Part shown: positions 31,706-40,409 of the stretch, piece after piece
How positions within the stretch are numbered: position 1 is the first letter of the stretch
Layout of the letters: every line of letters starts with the position of its first letter
NCBI GenBank assembly: GCA_958448555.1
Contig: CAUDEL010000010.1
Location: 1 to 64,000, forward strand
Origin: Limiplasma sp958448555
Lineage (GTDB): Bacteria; Bacillota; Clostridia; Christensenellales; Aristaeellaceae
Direction: 5' to 3'
Length of the DNA stretch: 64,000 nt
Notes under the pieces: generated by a model
The model's database searches: none
What the model saw: the letters and a program-made list of their open reading frames with translations, nothing else
Told to the model about the DNA's origin: nothing
Program-made: the position numbers and the translations under genes

Positions 31706-32504
31706 GGTGAGGGCGGATCAGGCGCTGGTCAGGCAGGGGCTTGCCCCCAGCCGCGAAAAGGCGCAGGCGCTGATTATGGCGGGCCAGGTTTACCGCCAGG
31801 AAGTCAAGGTGCTCAAGGCCTCGGAAAAGGTGGCGCCGGATTGCGAGCTGACGGTCCGCGGGCATGCGCATCCCTTTGTGGGAAGGGGTGCTTTGAAGCT
31901 GGACAAGGCGCTGAGGGTCTTTGACGCCGATGTGACGGGCGTGATTGCCATGGATATCGGGGCGGCGACCGGCGGCTTTACGGATGTGCTTTTGCAAAAC
32001 GGCGCAAAACATGTTTACGCCATCGACGTCGGATACGGTCAGCTCGACTGGAAGATTCGCAGCGACCCCCGCGTGACCGTTCTGGAGCGTACCAACGCGC
32101 GCTATCTCACGCATGCGCAGATTCCCTGTGTCCCGGACGTGACGGTGATGGACGTTTCCTTCATATCCGTCAGGCTGATCCTTCCTGTCGCCGCAGAGCT
32201 CATGGAGCGCCGGGGACGGTTTTACATCCTCATCAAACCTCAGTTTGAGGCGGGCAGGGAGCACGTTGGCAAGAAAGGAGTCGTGCGCGACCCGAATGTC
32301 CACCGCCAGGTCGTGGAGGAAATCGCCGCCTTTGCGCCCGGCTTCGGCTATTGCATGACGCAGGTCGATTTTTCGCCCATCACGGGGCCGGAAGGAAACA
32401 TCGAATACATCGCGCAGCTTCTTCCGGCTTCGGACGGCGTGCCACAGGTTACTCCCGAACGCATTTTGCAGGTTGTCCAGCAGGCGCACGCGACGCTTGA
32501 CTGA
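31695..32504 (+). CDS. tlyA: TlyA family rRNA (cytidine-2'-O)-methyltransferase
   Basis: A 269-residue protein. An N-terminal S4 RNA-binding domain (about 3-62: RADQALVRQGLAPSREKAQA) is followed by a FtsJ-like methyltransferase domain with AMDIGAATGGFTDVLLQNGA as the SAM site and VGYGQLDWKIRSDPRV. The catalytic-type segment KPQFEAGREHVGKKGVVRD is intact. The ATG at 31695 lies within the end of dxs. In many Firmicutes it precedes argR and recN, as here. Confidence 0.92.
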   Translation: MSDKVRADQALVRQGLAPSREKAQALIMAGQVYRQEVKVLKASEKVAPDCELTVRGHAHPFVGRGALKLDKALRVFDADVTGVIAMDIGAATGGFTDVLLQNGAKHVYAIDVGYGQLDWKIRSDPRVTVLERTNARYLTHAQIPCVPDVTVMDVSFISVRLILPVAAELMERRGRFYILIKPQFEAGREHVGKKGVVRDPNVHRQVVEEIAAFAPGFGYCMTQVDFSPITGPEGNIEYIAQLLPASDGVPQVTPERILQVVQQAHATLD

Positions 32505-32508
32505 AAAA

Positions 32509-32558
32509 AACACATCGTGCATAAACATGCATCCTTGCATACTTATGCACGATGTGTT
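32509..32558. promoter_or_regulatory. Tandem ARG-box-like palindromes forming one large dyad
   Basis: A perfect 16-bp inverted repeat (32509-32524 with 32543-32558). Inside it are two palindromes of ARG-box form: TGCATAAACATGCA (32518-32531) and TGCATACTTATGCA (32536-32549), 18 bp centre to centre. They overlap the -35/-10 region of the nadK promoter. The argR gene is in the same transcript, so autoregulation by ArgR is likely. Confidence 0.65.
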
Positions 32559-32563
32559 ATACT
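32535..32563 (+). promoter_or_regulatory. Promoter of the nadK-argR-recN unit
   Basis: TTGCAT (32535-32540) and TATACT (32558-32563) are separated by 17 bp. The second ARG-box-like palindrome covers the -35 and most of the spacer. The nadK start lies 27 bp downstream of the -10. Confidence 0.72.
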
Positions 32564-32589
32564 ATGCACTGAAAGGCGGGGTCCGTATC

Positions 32590-33429
32590 ATGAGATCGGT
32601 CTATATCCTCATGCATCAGCGCAAGCCGGATACAGGCGTTCTTGCGCGCCGGGTGCTGGAAGCGCTCGGGGAAGCGCATATCGCCGCATCGGCGGAGTCC
32701 TGGCTTTGGGAGCGTCTGGACGGCGGTACGCGCCGGCTGCTTTCTGATTTCCCGCCGGAGCGCTGCGAGGCCGTCATCTCCATCGGCGGAGACGGGACGC
32801 TTCTGCGCGCCAACGCGCTGGCCGTCCGATCCGGCCTGCCCGTTTTGGGAATCAATGTGGGACGCGTGGGCTTTCTGACCGAGGTTGAAATCGACCGGCT
32901 GGAGGAGGCGTGCGGACGCCTGGCCGATGACGCATATACCCTCGAGGAACGGATGATGCTCAGGGCCACGGTGGGGGAGCGTGAGTCGCTTGCCCTCAAC
33001 GACGTGGTCCTCAGCCGGGGCGGCTATGCGCGGCTCATCGGCGTCAATGTCTGGGTGGACGGGGATCAGGTCGGCCCGTTCATCGCAGACGGCCTGATCG
33101 TATCCACGCCAACCGGCTCAACGGGTTACTCCCTTTCCGCCGGCGGGCCGCTGGTTTGCCCCGAAGTCGAATGTATGGTCCTGACGCCCATCTGCGCCCA
33201 TTCGCTTCAGCATCGTCCCGTCATTACCTCCGCCGCGCAGACGATCACCATTGAGCTTGACGGCGACCATGACGCCATGATGGCGGTGGACGGGCGCGAG
33301 CCGATCCGCTTTTCCAAGGGCCAGACCCTGACCATCACGCGCTCGGAGCATGCAGCGCGCTTTATCCGCCTTGGCCCCAAGAGTTTTTTCAACACCATTC
33401 GGATCAAGCTGTCCGAATGGAGCCGCTGA
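32590..33429 (+). CDS. nadK: NAD kinase
   Basis: A 279-residue ATP-NAD kinase. The motif SIGGDGTLLRAN (about 60-71) holds the catalytic aspartate. LGINVGRVGFLTEVE and the nucleotide-binding segment STPTGSTGYSLSAGGPLV are highly conserved. It makes NADP+ from NAD+. The ATG at 32590 follows AAAGGCGGGG. It stands between tlyA and argR but has its own promoter carrying ARG-box-like sites, so NADP supply may be co-regulated with arginine control. Confidence 0.95.
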   Translation: MRSVYILMHQRKPDTGVLARRVLEALGEAHIAASAESWLWERLDGGTRRLLSDFPPERCEAVISIGGDGTLLRANALAVRSGLPVLGINVGRVGFLTEVEIDRLEEACGRLADDAYTLEERMMLRATVGERESLALNDVVLSRGGYARLIGVNVWVDGDQVGPFIADGLIVSTPTGSTGYSLSAGGPLVCPEVECMVLTPICAHSLQHRPVITSAAQTITIELDGDHDAMMAVDGREPIRFSKGQTLTITRSEHAARFIRLGPKSFFNTIRIKLSEWSR

Positions 33430-33448
33430 CAAAGGAGCGTTGATACCT

Positions 33449-33901
33449 ATGAAGTCTGCGCGTCAGATCGCCATTTTGGAAATCATTGCGGAAAAGGGAA
33501 TTGAAACGCAGGAGGAGCTGGCCGATGCGCTGCGCCTGCGCGGCTTTCAGGTGACGCAGGCCACCGTTTCCCGCGACATCAAGGAGCTTCGGCTCATCAA
33601 GGCGCTCGCTTCCGACGGCAGCTACCGCTACGCTACCGCCGAAAAGGGAGAAAACGGCCTCAACGAACGGCTGATCCGCATGTTCAGCGAAACGGTGGTG
33701 AGCATGGTCAGCGCCTACAACCAGATCATCATCCGCACCCTGTCCGCCAGCGCGAACATCGCCGCGGAAACCATCGACAGCCTGCAATGGCCCGAGGTCC
33801 TGGGGACCATTGCGGGGGATAACACCATTTTGATGATCGTCAGAACCGTCGAGGAGGTGCGCCCGGTCATGGAGCGCCTCAACGCCATGATCCGCCGCTG
33901 A
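33449..33901 (+). CDS. argR: Arginine repressor ArgR/AhrC
   Basis: A 150-residue ArgR. The N-terminal winged helix contains IETQEELADALRLRGFQVTQ and ATVSRDIKELRLIK, the DNA-reading element. The C-terminal hexamerisation and arginine-binding domain (about 80-150) contains LQWPEVLGTIAGDNTILMIV with the GDNT ligand motif. AAAGGAG lies upstream. It regulates arginine synthesis or breakdown in Firmicutes; candidate operators lie 0.9 kb upstream at the head of its own transcript. recN follows after 28 nt, the conserved order. Confidence 0.95.
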   Translation: MKSARQIAILEIIAEKGIETQEELADALRLRGFQVTQATVSRDIKELRLIKALASDGSYRYATAEKGENGLNERLIRMFSETVVSMVSAYNQIIIRTLSASANIAAETIDSLQWPEVLGTIAGDNTILMIVRTVEEVRPVMERLNAMIRR

Positions 33902-33929
33902 GGACGGCGGGGAAGGGAGACGGCAGGCC

Positions 33930-35642
33930 ATGCTTGTGTCGATGACCGTGCGCAACATCGCGCTGATTGAACACCTTCAAATTGATTTTCAAAAAGGGAT
34001 GCAGGTTTTGAGCGGCGAAACCGGCGCCGGCAAATCCATCATCGTCGACAGCATCAACCTGGTGCTGGGCGAGCGCGCGGACCGGGGTCTGATCCGCTCC
34101 GGCTGCGAGCGGGCCTCCGTGGAAGCGCTGATTGATGTTTCCGACGCTCCTGGCGTGGAGGCGGTTCTTGAGGAACAGCAGCTGGAAGCCGAGGGCGGGC
34201 TAATCAGCATCCAGCGGGAAATCTCCACGGGCGAGCGCAACATCTGCCGGGTATGCGGCGTGATCGTTCCTTTGGCCTATTTGCGCAGGCTTACGGGATT
34301 GCTGGTGGACGTCCACGGCCAGCACGCGCACCAAAGCCTTCTGGACGCGGAAAACCACATGGGGTTTCTGGACGCCTTCGGCGACGCGGCGTTTGAGCAG
34401 CTCAAGCAAAGCGTAGAGGCGCGATACCGCTTATGGCGGGAGAGCAGCGCCCGCTTTTCGGCGCTGCGCAAGGAAAACGCACAGCGCGAGCAGCGTCAGG
34501 AGTATCTTGCTTCGCGTCTGAAGGAGCTGGACGCAGCGCAAATCGAGGTGGGGGAAGCAGATCGCCTGACTGCCGAGCGCGACCGCTTTGCCAGCGCCGA
34601 GCGCATTGACGGCGCCGTGCGCGCAGCCTACGGCGCGGTAATGGACGGGGGAAGGGCACAAAGCGCCATGGATTTGATTCGCGGAGCCATGGAGCAGATG
34701 CGCAGGATCGGAGAGCTTGATCCGCGCTTCAAGGCACTGGCCGACCGGCTTTCCTCGGCGTTTTATGAAACCGAGGAGCTGGGGATCGAGCTGAGGGACA
34801 TTCTGGAAAGCGAGAGCTTTGACCCGGAACGCAACGAAGCCATTCAGGAGCGCCTGGACTTGATCCGGCGGCTGGAGAGGCGCTACGGCATGGCGGCGGA
34901 TGATCTGGTGAAGCGGCACGAGGAGATGCGAAGCGAGCTAAGCCACCTGGAAGGCATGGAGGACCGGCTGCGGCGCGCGGAGGCCGATTATAAGGAAAAA
35001 CTGAAGGCCTACCGGCTGGAGGCGGCGCAGTTGACGGCCGCTCGCAAGGAGCTTGCGTCGCGCTTTGAGCGCATGATGGAGGCGCAGCTAAAGGATCTCG
35101 GGATGCAAAACACGCGCTTCGCCTGCGTATTTGAGGAGCCGCCGTCCGACCGAAAGAAGGTTCCCACCGCAAGGGGCGACGACCATATCTGCTTCTATAT
35201 CGCTCCCAACCCCGGCGAGCCGCTCAGGCCGCTGGATAAAACCGCCTCCGGGGGCGAGCTGTCGCGCCTGATGCTGGCCATGAAGGCCGCCGGCGCCGAG
35301 CATGGGGGAATCCCCTGCATGATTTTTGACGAGATCGACACGGGCATCAGCGGCCATGTCGCCCAGTCTGTGGCCGAAAAGATGGCCGCCATCGGCCGCT
35401 ATCATCAGGTTCTGTGTGTGACGCACCTGGCGCAGATCGCTGCCATGGCCGATGCGCAATTTCTGGTGGAAAAGCAGGTTTCCGGAGGCCGCACCCATAC
35501 CACCGTAAGGGCTTTGGACGCGGAGGGGCGTGTCGGGGAGATCGCCCGGCTGATCGGCGTGACCGAGCGCCAGCAGGAAAGCGGCCTGGCTCACGCGCGC
35601 GCGCTGCTCTTGGCGGCGGAAAAATGGAAAAACGGGGCATAA
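33930..35642 (+). CDS. recN: DNA repair protein RecN
   Basis: A 570-residue SMC-like ATPase for double-strand-break repair. Walker A is GETGAGKSIIVDSINLVLGE (about 30-49), followed by long antiparallel coiled coils (about 150-370). The signature KTASGGELSRLMLA and Walker B MIFDEIDTGISGHVAQSV complete the ATPase head, and CVTHLAQIAAMAD lies near the end. Family length is normal. It is probably cotranscribed with nadK and argR. Confidence 0.96.
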   Translation: MLVSMTVRNIALIEHLQIDFQKGMQVLSGETGAGKSIIVDSINLVLGERADRGLIRSGCERASVEALIDVSDAPGVEAVLEEQQLEAEGGLISIQREISTGERNICRVCGVIVPLAYLRRLTGLLVDVHGQHAHQSLLDAENHMGFLDAFGDAAFEQLKQSVEARYRLWRESSARFSALRKENAQREQRQEYLASRLKELDAAQIEVGEADRLTAERDRFASAERIDGAVRAAYGAVMDGGRAQSAMDLIRGAMEQMRRIGELDPRFKALADRLSSAFYETEELGIELRDILESESFDPERNEAIQERLDLIRRLERRYGMAADDLVKRHEEMRSELSHLEGMEDRLRRAEADYKEKLKAYRLEAAQLTAARKELASRFERMMEAQLKDLGMQNTRFACVFEEPPSDRKKVPTARGDDHICFYIAPNPGEPLRPLDKTASGGELSRLMLAMKAAGAEHGGIPCMIFDEIDTGISGHVAQSVAEKMAAIGRYHQVLCVTHLAQIAAMADAQFLVEKQVSGGRTHTTVRALDAEGRVGEIARLIGVTERQQESGLAHARALLLAAEKWKNGA

Positions 35643-35689
35643 AACCGCTTCGGAATTTGAAAACATCTCTTTCCCCATCAGGCAGAATG

Positions 35690-35698
35690 TGCTATACT
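35690..35698 (+). promoter_or_regulatory. Extended -10 element of the rnf operon promoter
   Basis: TGC followed by TATACT (35693-35698) is an extended -10. The -35 position (about 35670-35675) is poor. The rnfC start is at 35751, about 45 nt downstream of the predicted transcription start. Confidence 0.55.
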
Positions 35699-35750
35699 TA
35701 TGTATGGCATAAATGCTTTGGTCAAAACAGTTCAGGAAGGACGAGAGAGC

Positions 35751-37097
35751 ATGAGCACCGTACACAGTTTTCCCGGCGGAACCCATCCGCATGAGGGAAG
35801 AGGCGGCAAGGCGGTTACCGCTGGGCTGCCCATCGTGGAAGCGCCGCAGCCGTCGCGCGTGGCCATCCCCTTGCAGCAGCACATCGGAGCGCCCTGCAAG
35901 CCCCTGGTAAGCAAGGGGGATACCGTCAAAGTGGGCCAGATGATTGGCGAGCCGGCAGGCGTGATGAGCGCCGCAGTGCATGCCTCCATCTCCGGCACCG
36001 TGGTCGATTGCCAGCCGTGCATCTTGGCCAACGGTACGCAGCAGATGTGCGTCATCATCGATAACGACTTTCAGGACGAATGGGTGGCGCTTACCCCCAC
36101 GGCCAATCCCGAGTCCATGAGCGTCCAGGAGCTTTCCGACCTGGCGCGGCGCATGGGCATCGTAGGTCTTGGCGGAGCGACGTTCCCAACGGCCGTCAAG
36201 CTCAACGTGCCCGCCGGCAAGAAGGTTGACACGCTGGTCCTCAACGGCGCCGAATGTGAGCCGTATCTCTCCGCCGACCACCGCCTGATGCTGGAGCACG
36301 CCGAGCAGATCGTCTCCGGCGCGCGCATCGTGCAAAAGGTTCTGGGGATCGAGCGGGTGATGATCGGCATTGAGGACAACAAGCCCGACGCTGTGGAGGT
36401 CATGCGCAAGGCATGCGCGCAATATCCCGAGTTCAGCGTCACCGCCCTCAAAACCAAGTACCCGCAGGGCGGTGAAAAACAGCTCGTCTACGCGCTCACC
36501 GGCCGCAAGGTCAAGATGGGCGGACTGCCGCTGGATATCGGTGTTGTGGTCTGCAACGTGGGCACCTGTCACGCCATCTGCCGCGCCGCCCATGAGGGCC
36601 GTCCGATCGTGGACCGCGTGGTGACGGTTGGCGGATGCGTGGAAAAACCGGCCAACTACCTCGTGCGCATCGGTACGCCTGTGGAATGGCTCCTTGATAC
36701 CTCCAAGGGGCTTTTGCCCGAAACCAAGATGCTCATCTATGGCGGCCCCATGATGGGCATGGCCATCAGCCGCGAGGACATTCCCGTAACAAAGGGCTGT
36801 AGCGGGATCCTGGCCCTGGACAAGTTGGGCGCCCTGGCGGATGAAAGCCCCTGCATCCGCTGCGCGCGCTGCATGAACGCCTGCCCGATGAACCTGGCTC
36901 CCGCGGCGATTGACCGCGCCGTGCGCAAGGACCTGTTTGAGGCCGCCGAAAAGCTCAATGTGCTCAACTGCATGGAGTGCGGCGCCTGCACCTTCGCCTG
37001 CCCGGCGCGGCGCAACCTCACGCAGAGCTGCCGCGTAGCCAAGCGCATCATCACGCAACGGCGCCGGGAAGCCGCCGCGCAGAAAGGAGCCCACTGA
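35751..37097 (+). CDS. rnfC: Electron transport complex subunit RnfC
   Basis: A 448-residue peripheral subunit of the ion-pumping ferredoxin:NAD+ oxidoreductase. It has the NADH/FMN-binding fold with VGLGGATFPTAVKLNVP and LNGAECEPYLSADHRLM. Two [4Fe-4S] motifs follow near the C-terminus: CIRCARCMNACPMNLAP and CMECGACTFACPARRN. RnfC is the NAD(H)-reacting subunit. It opens the operon, with ATG after AGGAAGGACG. Confidence 0.95.
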   Translation: MSTVHSFPGGTHPHEGRGGKAVTAGLPIVEAPQPSRVAIPLQQHIGAPCKPLVSKGDTVKVGQMIGEPAGVMSAAVHASISGTVVDCQPCILANGTQQMCVIIDNDFQDEWVALTPTANPESMSVQELSDLARRMGIVGLGGATFPTAVKLNVPAGKKVDTLVLNGAECEPYLSADHRLMLEHAEQIVSGARIVQKVLGIERVMIGIEDNKPDAVEVMRKACAQYPEFSVTALKTKYPQGGEKQLVYALTGRKVKMGGLPLDIGVVVCNVGTCHAICRAAHEGRPIVDRVVTVGGCVEKPANYLVRIGTPVEWLLDTSKGLLPETKMLIYGGPMMGMAISREDIPVTKGCSGILALDKLGALADESPCIRCARCMNACPMNLAPAAIDRAVRKDLFEAAEKLNVLNCMECGACTFACPARRNLTQSCRVAKRIITQRRREAAAQKGAH

Positions 37098-37098
37098 T

Positions 37099-38118
37099 AT
37101 GCAAAGGAATCTGGTCGTATCTTCGTCTCCTTTCCTGCGCGACACCTCTGTGTCCACGCGCAGGCTGATGGGGGATGTGGTCATCGCGCTGCTGCCCACC
37201 GCGCTGGCAGCCATCTGGTTCTTCGGAGCCCCCGCGCTGGCGCTGATGGTCGTCGCGGTTGCGTTTGCGGTGCTCTCCGAGCTCGTCTATGAGAAGATCG
37301 CCCATCAAAAAAGCACCATCATGGACCTCAGCGCCGTAGTAACCGGCCTGCTGCTGGCCTTCAACCTGCCTGCTAACGCGCCCTGGTGGATGGCGGCGAT
37401 CGGCTCGGTCATCGCCATTGTGCTGGTCAAGCAGATGTTTGGCGGCATCGGTCAGAACTTTATCAACCCCGCGCTGGCCGCCCGCACCATTTTGATGCTC
37501 TCCTGGGCGGGCCTCATCGCCGCGACCGCCATGCCCATGGGCGGGCAGATTTTCGGCCTGACCTCCGGCACGGTGGACACCGTCGCCTCCGCGACGCCGC
37601 TTGTTTCCAGCAGCTATTCGCTCTGGCAGCTTTTCATCGGCGACGTGCCCGGCATGCTGGGTGAAACCTGCAAGCTGACGCTCATTCTGGGTGGCGTGTA
37701 TCTGATCGTACGCAAGGTCATTGACTGGCGCATCCCGGTCTTCTTTATCGGCACCGCCCTGATCCTGTTCTGGATCCAGACCGGCGTCTTCTACTCTGTG
37801 GAAAGCGGGACGGACAATGCCCTCTACCAGCTTCTCAGCGGCGGCCTGCTGCTGGGCGCCTTCTTCATGGCCACGGACTATGTCACCAGCCCGGTCAGCA
37901 AGTGGGGCAAGGTGATTATGGGTATCGGCTGTGCGGTTATCCTCTTTGTGATCCGCACCTACAACAACAGCTATCCCGAGGGATGCTCCTTCGGCATCCT
38001 GTTCATGAACGTGCTTACGCCGCTCATCGACAAGTGGACCATGCCCCGCACCTTCGGCGCGGTGAAGCCTGAAAAGGCGAAGAAAGGCGAGGCTAAGCAG
38101 GGAGGTGCGAAGGCATGA
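37099..38118 (+). CDS. rnfD: Electron transport complex subunit RnfD
   Basis: A 339-residue membrane subunit with about nine to ten helices. The FMN-attachment-type segment is TSGTVDTVASATPLV (about 155-169), where RnfD carries a covalently bound flavin on Thr/Ser. NPALAARTILMLSW is also conserved. Its stop overlaps the rnfE start by 4 nt, so no rnfG lies between them, unlike the usual C-D-G-E-A-B order. Confidence 0.93.
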   Translation: MQRNLVVSSSPFLRDTSVSTRRLMGDVVIALLPTALAAIWFFGAPALALMVVAVAFAVLSELVYEKIAHQKSTIMDLSAVVTGLLLAFNLPANAPWWMAAIGSVIAIVLVKQMFGGIGQNFINPALAARTILMLSWAGLIAATAMPMGGQIFGLTSGTVDTVASATPLVSSSYSLWQLFIGDVPGMLGETCKLTLILGGVYLIVRKVIDWRIPVFFIGTALILFWIQTGVFYSVESGTDNALYQLLSGGLLLGAFFMATDYVTSPVSKWGKVIMGIGCAVILFVIRTYNNSYPEGCSFGILFMNVLTPLIDKWTMPRTFGAVKPEKAKKGEAKQGGAKA

Positions 38119-38753
38119 AAAACAAATCCTTGTTTCATGTGTTTACAAACGGTCTGTTGAATGAGAACCCCACCTTCCGCCTGCTGCTGGGCATGTGCCC
38201 GACGCTGGCCATTTCCACGGCTGCGTCCTCCGGCGTGGGCATGGGGTTGGCTACGACGTTCGTGCTGGTGTTTTCCAACATGGTCATCTCCATGCTTCGC
38301 CATATCATTCCCGAGCGCGTGCGTATTCCGGGCTTCATCGTGGTCATTGCAACGTTCGTTACCATCATCGACCTCATCATCAAGGCGTTTTTGCCCTCCA
38401 TGTCCGATTCGCTGGGCATTTACATCCCCCTGATCGTGGTCAACTGCATCATCTTTGCCCGCGCTGAATCCTATGCCTTTAAAAACCCCGTCCTCCCGTC
38501 CGCCGTGGACGGCCTGGGCATGGGTCTTGGCTTCACGTGCTCGCTGACGCTTTTGTCCTCCGTGCGCGAGATCATCGGCAGCGGCAAGTGGTTCGGCATG
38601 CAGGTCATGCCCGAGGCATACAAGCCCATGTCGGTCATCATCACCCCGTCGGGCGGCTTCCTCACGCTGGGCATCCTGCTTCTGATCGTCAACGGCATCG
38701 TCAAGTACATCGGCAAGCGCAAGCAAATGAAGGCAAGGGGTGAGATCGCATGA
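38115..38753 (+). CDS. rnfE: Electron transport complex subunit RnfE
   Basis: A 212-residue subunit with about six membrane helices, homologous to RnfA. Typical segments are LGMCPTLAISTAASSGVGMG and VPLIVVNC-type ion-path residues (IYIPLIVVNCIIFARAESYA). An inverted-topology partner of RnfA, it forms the transmembrane Fe-S/ion channel. It overlaps rnfD and rnfA by 4 nt each, showing tight translational coupling. Confidence 0.94.
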   Translation: MKNKSLFHVFTNGLLNENPTFRLLLGMCPTLAISTAASSGVGMGLATTFVLVFSNMVISMLRHIIPERVRIPGFIVVIATFVTIIDLIIKAFLPSMSDSLGIYIPLIVVNCIIFARAESYAFKNPVLPSAVDGLGMGLGFTCSLTLLSSVREIIGSGKWFGMQVMPEAYKPMSVIITPSGGFLTLGILLLIVNGIVKYIGKRKQMKARGEIA

Positions 38754-39328
38754 ACGAACTGCTTTTGATCGTCATCGGCAGCGTCCTGGTCAACAACTTC
38801 GTCATGTCGCAGTTTTTGGGAATCTGCCCGTTCCTGGGCGTTTCCAAAAAGACGGAGACGGCGCTTGGTATGGGCATGGCCGTCACCTTCGTCATGGCGC
38901 TGGCATCCCTGATTACCTACTTCATTCAGGCTTATCTGCTGGTCCCGCTGGATCTGGAATACATGCAGACCATCGCGTTTATTCTGGTTATCGCGGTTCT
39001 GGTACAGATCGTGGAGATCGCGCTTAAAAAAATCAGCCGTTCGCTCTATCAGGCGCTTGGCGTTTATCTTCCTTTGATTACCACCAACTGCGCCGTGCTT
39101 GGCGTGGCGCTGCTTAACACGCGCGAAGGATATAATCTCATTGAGTCTGTTGTCAACGGCACAAGCGCTGCGATCGGCTTTACCATCGCCATCGTAATGT
39201 TTGCCAGCATCCGCGAGCGCATGGCGACCGGCAATCTGCCCAAATGGATGGATGGCTTCCCCGGGGCGCTGATTACCGCCGGTCTGATGTCCCTGGCGTT
39301 CCAGGGCTTCTCCGGCCTGATCCAGTAA
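38750..39328 (+). CDS. rnfA: Electron transport complex subunit RnfA
   Basis: A 192-residue membrane subunit with six helices. Diagnostic stretches are NNFVMSQFLGICPFLGVSKK and YLPLITTNCAVLGVALLN, each with the cysteine that helps hold a membrane [2Fe-2S] centre between RnfA and RnfE. It starts with ATG overlapping the rnfE stop and is followed by rnfB after 18 nt. Confidence 0.96.
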   Translation: MNELLLIVIGSVLVNNFVMSQFLGICPFLGVSKKTETALGMGMAVTFVMALASLITYFIQAYLLVPLDLEYMQTIAFILVIAVLVQIVEIALKKISRSLYQALGVYLPLITTNCAVLGVALLNTREGYNLIESVVNGTSAAIGFTIAIVMFASIRERMATGNLPKWMDGFPGALITAGLMSLAFQGFSGLIQ

Positions 39329-39346
39329 GAAAGAGAGGGCTCACGA

Positions 39347-40399
39347 ATGATTCCTGTTTTGATTGGCGTAGGGGTCCTGGGCGGGCTTGGCCTGGTCTTG
39401 GGCTTGCTGCTGACGGTTGCCAACAAGGTGTTTGAGATTCCTTCCGACCCCAAGCGCGACGCGGTGCGAAATGCGCTGCCCGGCGCAAACTGCGGCGGAT
39501 GCGGCTTTGCCGGCTGCGACGCGCTGGCAGACGCCATCGCCGCTGGCAAGGCGCCCATCAGCGCCTGTCCTGTGGGCGGGTCTGCGGTAGCCTCCGAGAT
39601 CGCGAAGATCATGGGTGTGGAAGAAACGCCCCAGCAGGTTCGCAACATCGCAACCGTGGTCTGCCAGGGGACGCTGGATCGCTGCAAGACCAAATTTGTC
39701 TATCACGGCATCAGGGACTGTGTCGCCGCCACGCTCGTCAATGACGGCAACAAGGCCTGCAAGTATGCCTGCCTTGGCCTTGGCACCTGTGTTCGCGCCT
39801 GTAAATTCGATGCCATTCACATCGACGAACATTCCGGCATCGCCCGCGTGGACCCGGACAAGTGCCAGAGCTGCGGCGCCTGCGTGCGCGCCTGTCCCAA
39901 GCATGTGTTGAGCCTCCAGCCCGAGATTGTGCCTGTGCGCCTTCTGTGCCGTGCCGCCGAGGAGGGCAATCTCGTCAGCGATAACTGCAAAATCGGCTGC
40001 GTAGGCTGCGAGCTGTGCAAAGACGCCTGCAAGTTTGGCGCCATCACGATGGTCAACCACCTGCCCGTGATCGACATGAGCAAGTGCACGGGCTGCATGA
40101 TGTGCGCAGAAACCTGTCCCAACGGTTCTCTGTGGGGCGATTTCGACAACCGCAAGATCGCGGAGATCGACCGCGATCTGTGCATCGGCTGCACCATCTG
40201 CAAGCGCACCTGTCAGTTTGAGGCCATTTCCGGCGCGCTCAAACAGATCCATGAGGTCAACGAGGCCTGTACCGGCTGCGGCGAATGTGTCAAGAAGTGC
40301 CCCAAGAAGGCCATTACGCTGCACGTGCGCAAGCATCCGCGCGACGCAAACGCAAAGGTGGGAACAACGCCTGTGGCTCCTGCGGTTCCCAAGTCCTGA
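39347..40399 (+). CDS. rnfB: Electron transport complex subunit RnfB
   Basis: A 350-residue ferredoxin-reacting subunit. An N-terminal membrane helix (about 3-25) is followed by the RnfB four-cysteine motif GANCGGCGFAGCDALADAI (about 45-63). The rest carries several CX2CX2CX3C ferredoxin repeats, for example CQSCGACVRACPKHVL, CTGCMMCAETCP and CTGCGECVKKCPKKAI, so it can hold six or more [4Fe-4S] clusters, more than the short RnfB of proteobacteria. Clostridial and acetogen RnfB proteins are similarly long. The gene ends 10 nt before the inverted-repeat element. Confidence 0.95.
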   Translation: MIPVLIGVGVLGGLGLVLGLLLTVANKVFEIPSDPKRDAVRNALPGANCGGCGFAGCDALADAIAAGKAPISACPVGGSAVASEIAKIMGVEETPQQVRNIATVVCQGTLDRCKTKFVYHGIRDCVAATLVNDGNKACKYACLGLGTCVRACKFDAIHIDEHSGIARVDPDKCQSCGACVRACPKHVLSLQPEIVPVRLLCRAAEEGNLVSDNCKIGCVGCELCKDACKFGAITMVNHLPVIDMSKCTGCMMCAETCPNGSLWGDFDNRKIAEIDRDLCIGCTICKRTCQFEAISGALKQIHEVNEACTGCGECVKKCPKKAITLHVRKHPRDANAKVGTTPVAPAVPKS

Positions 40400-40409
40400 G
40401 TTTCAAGGC

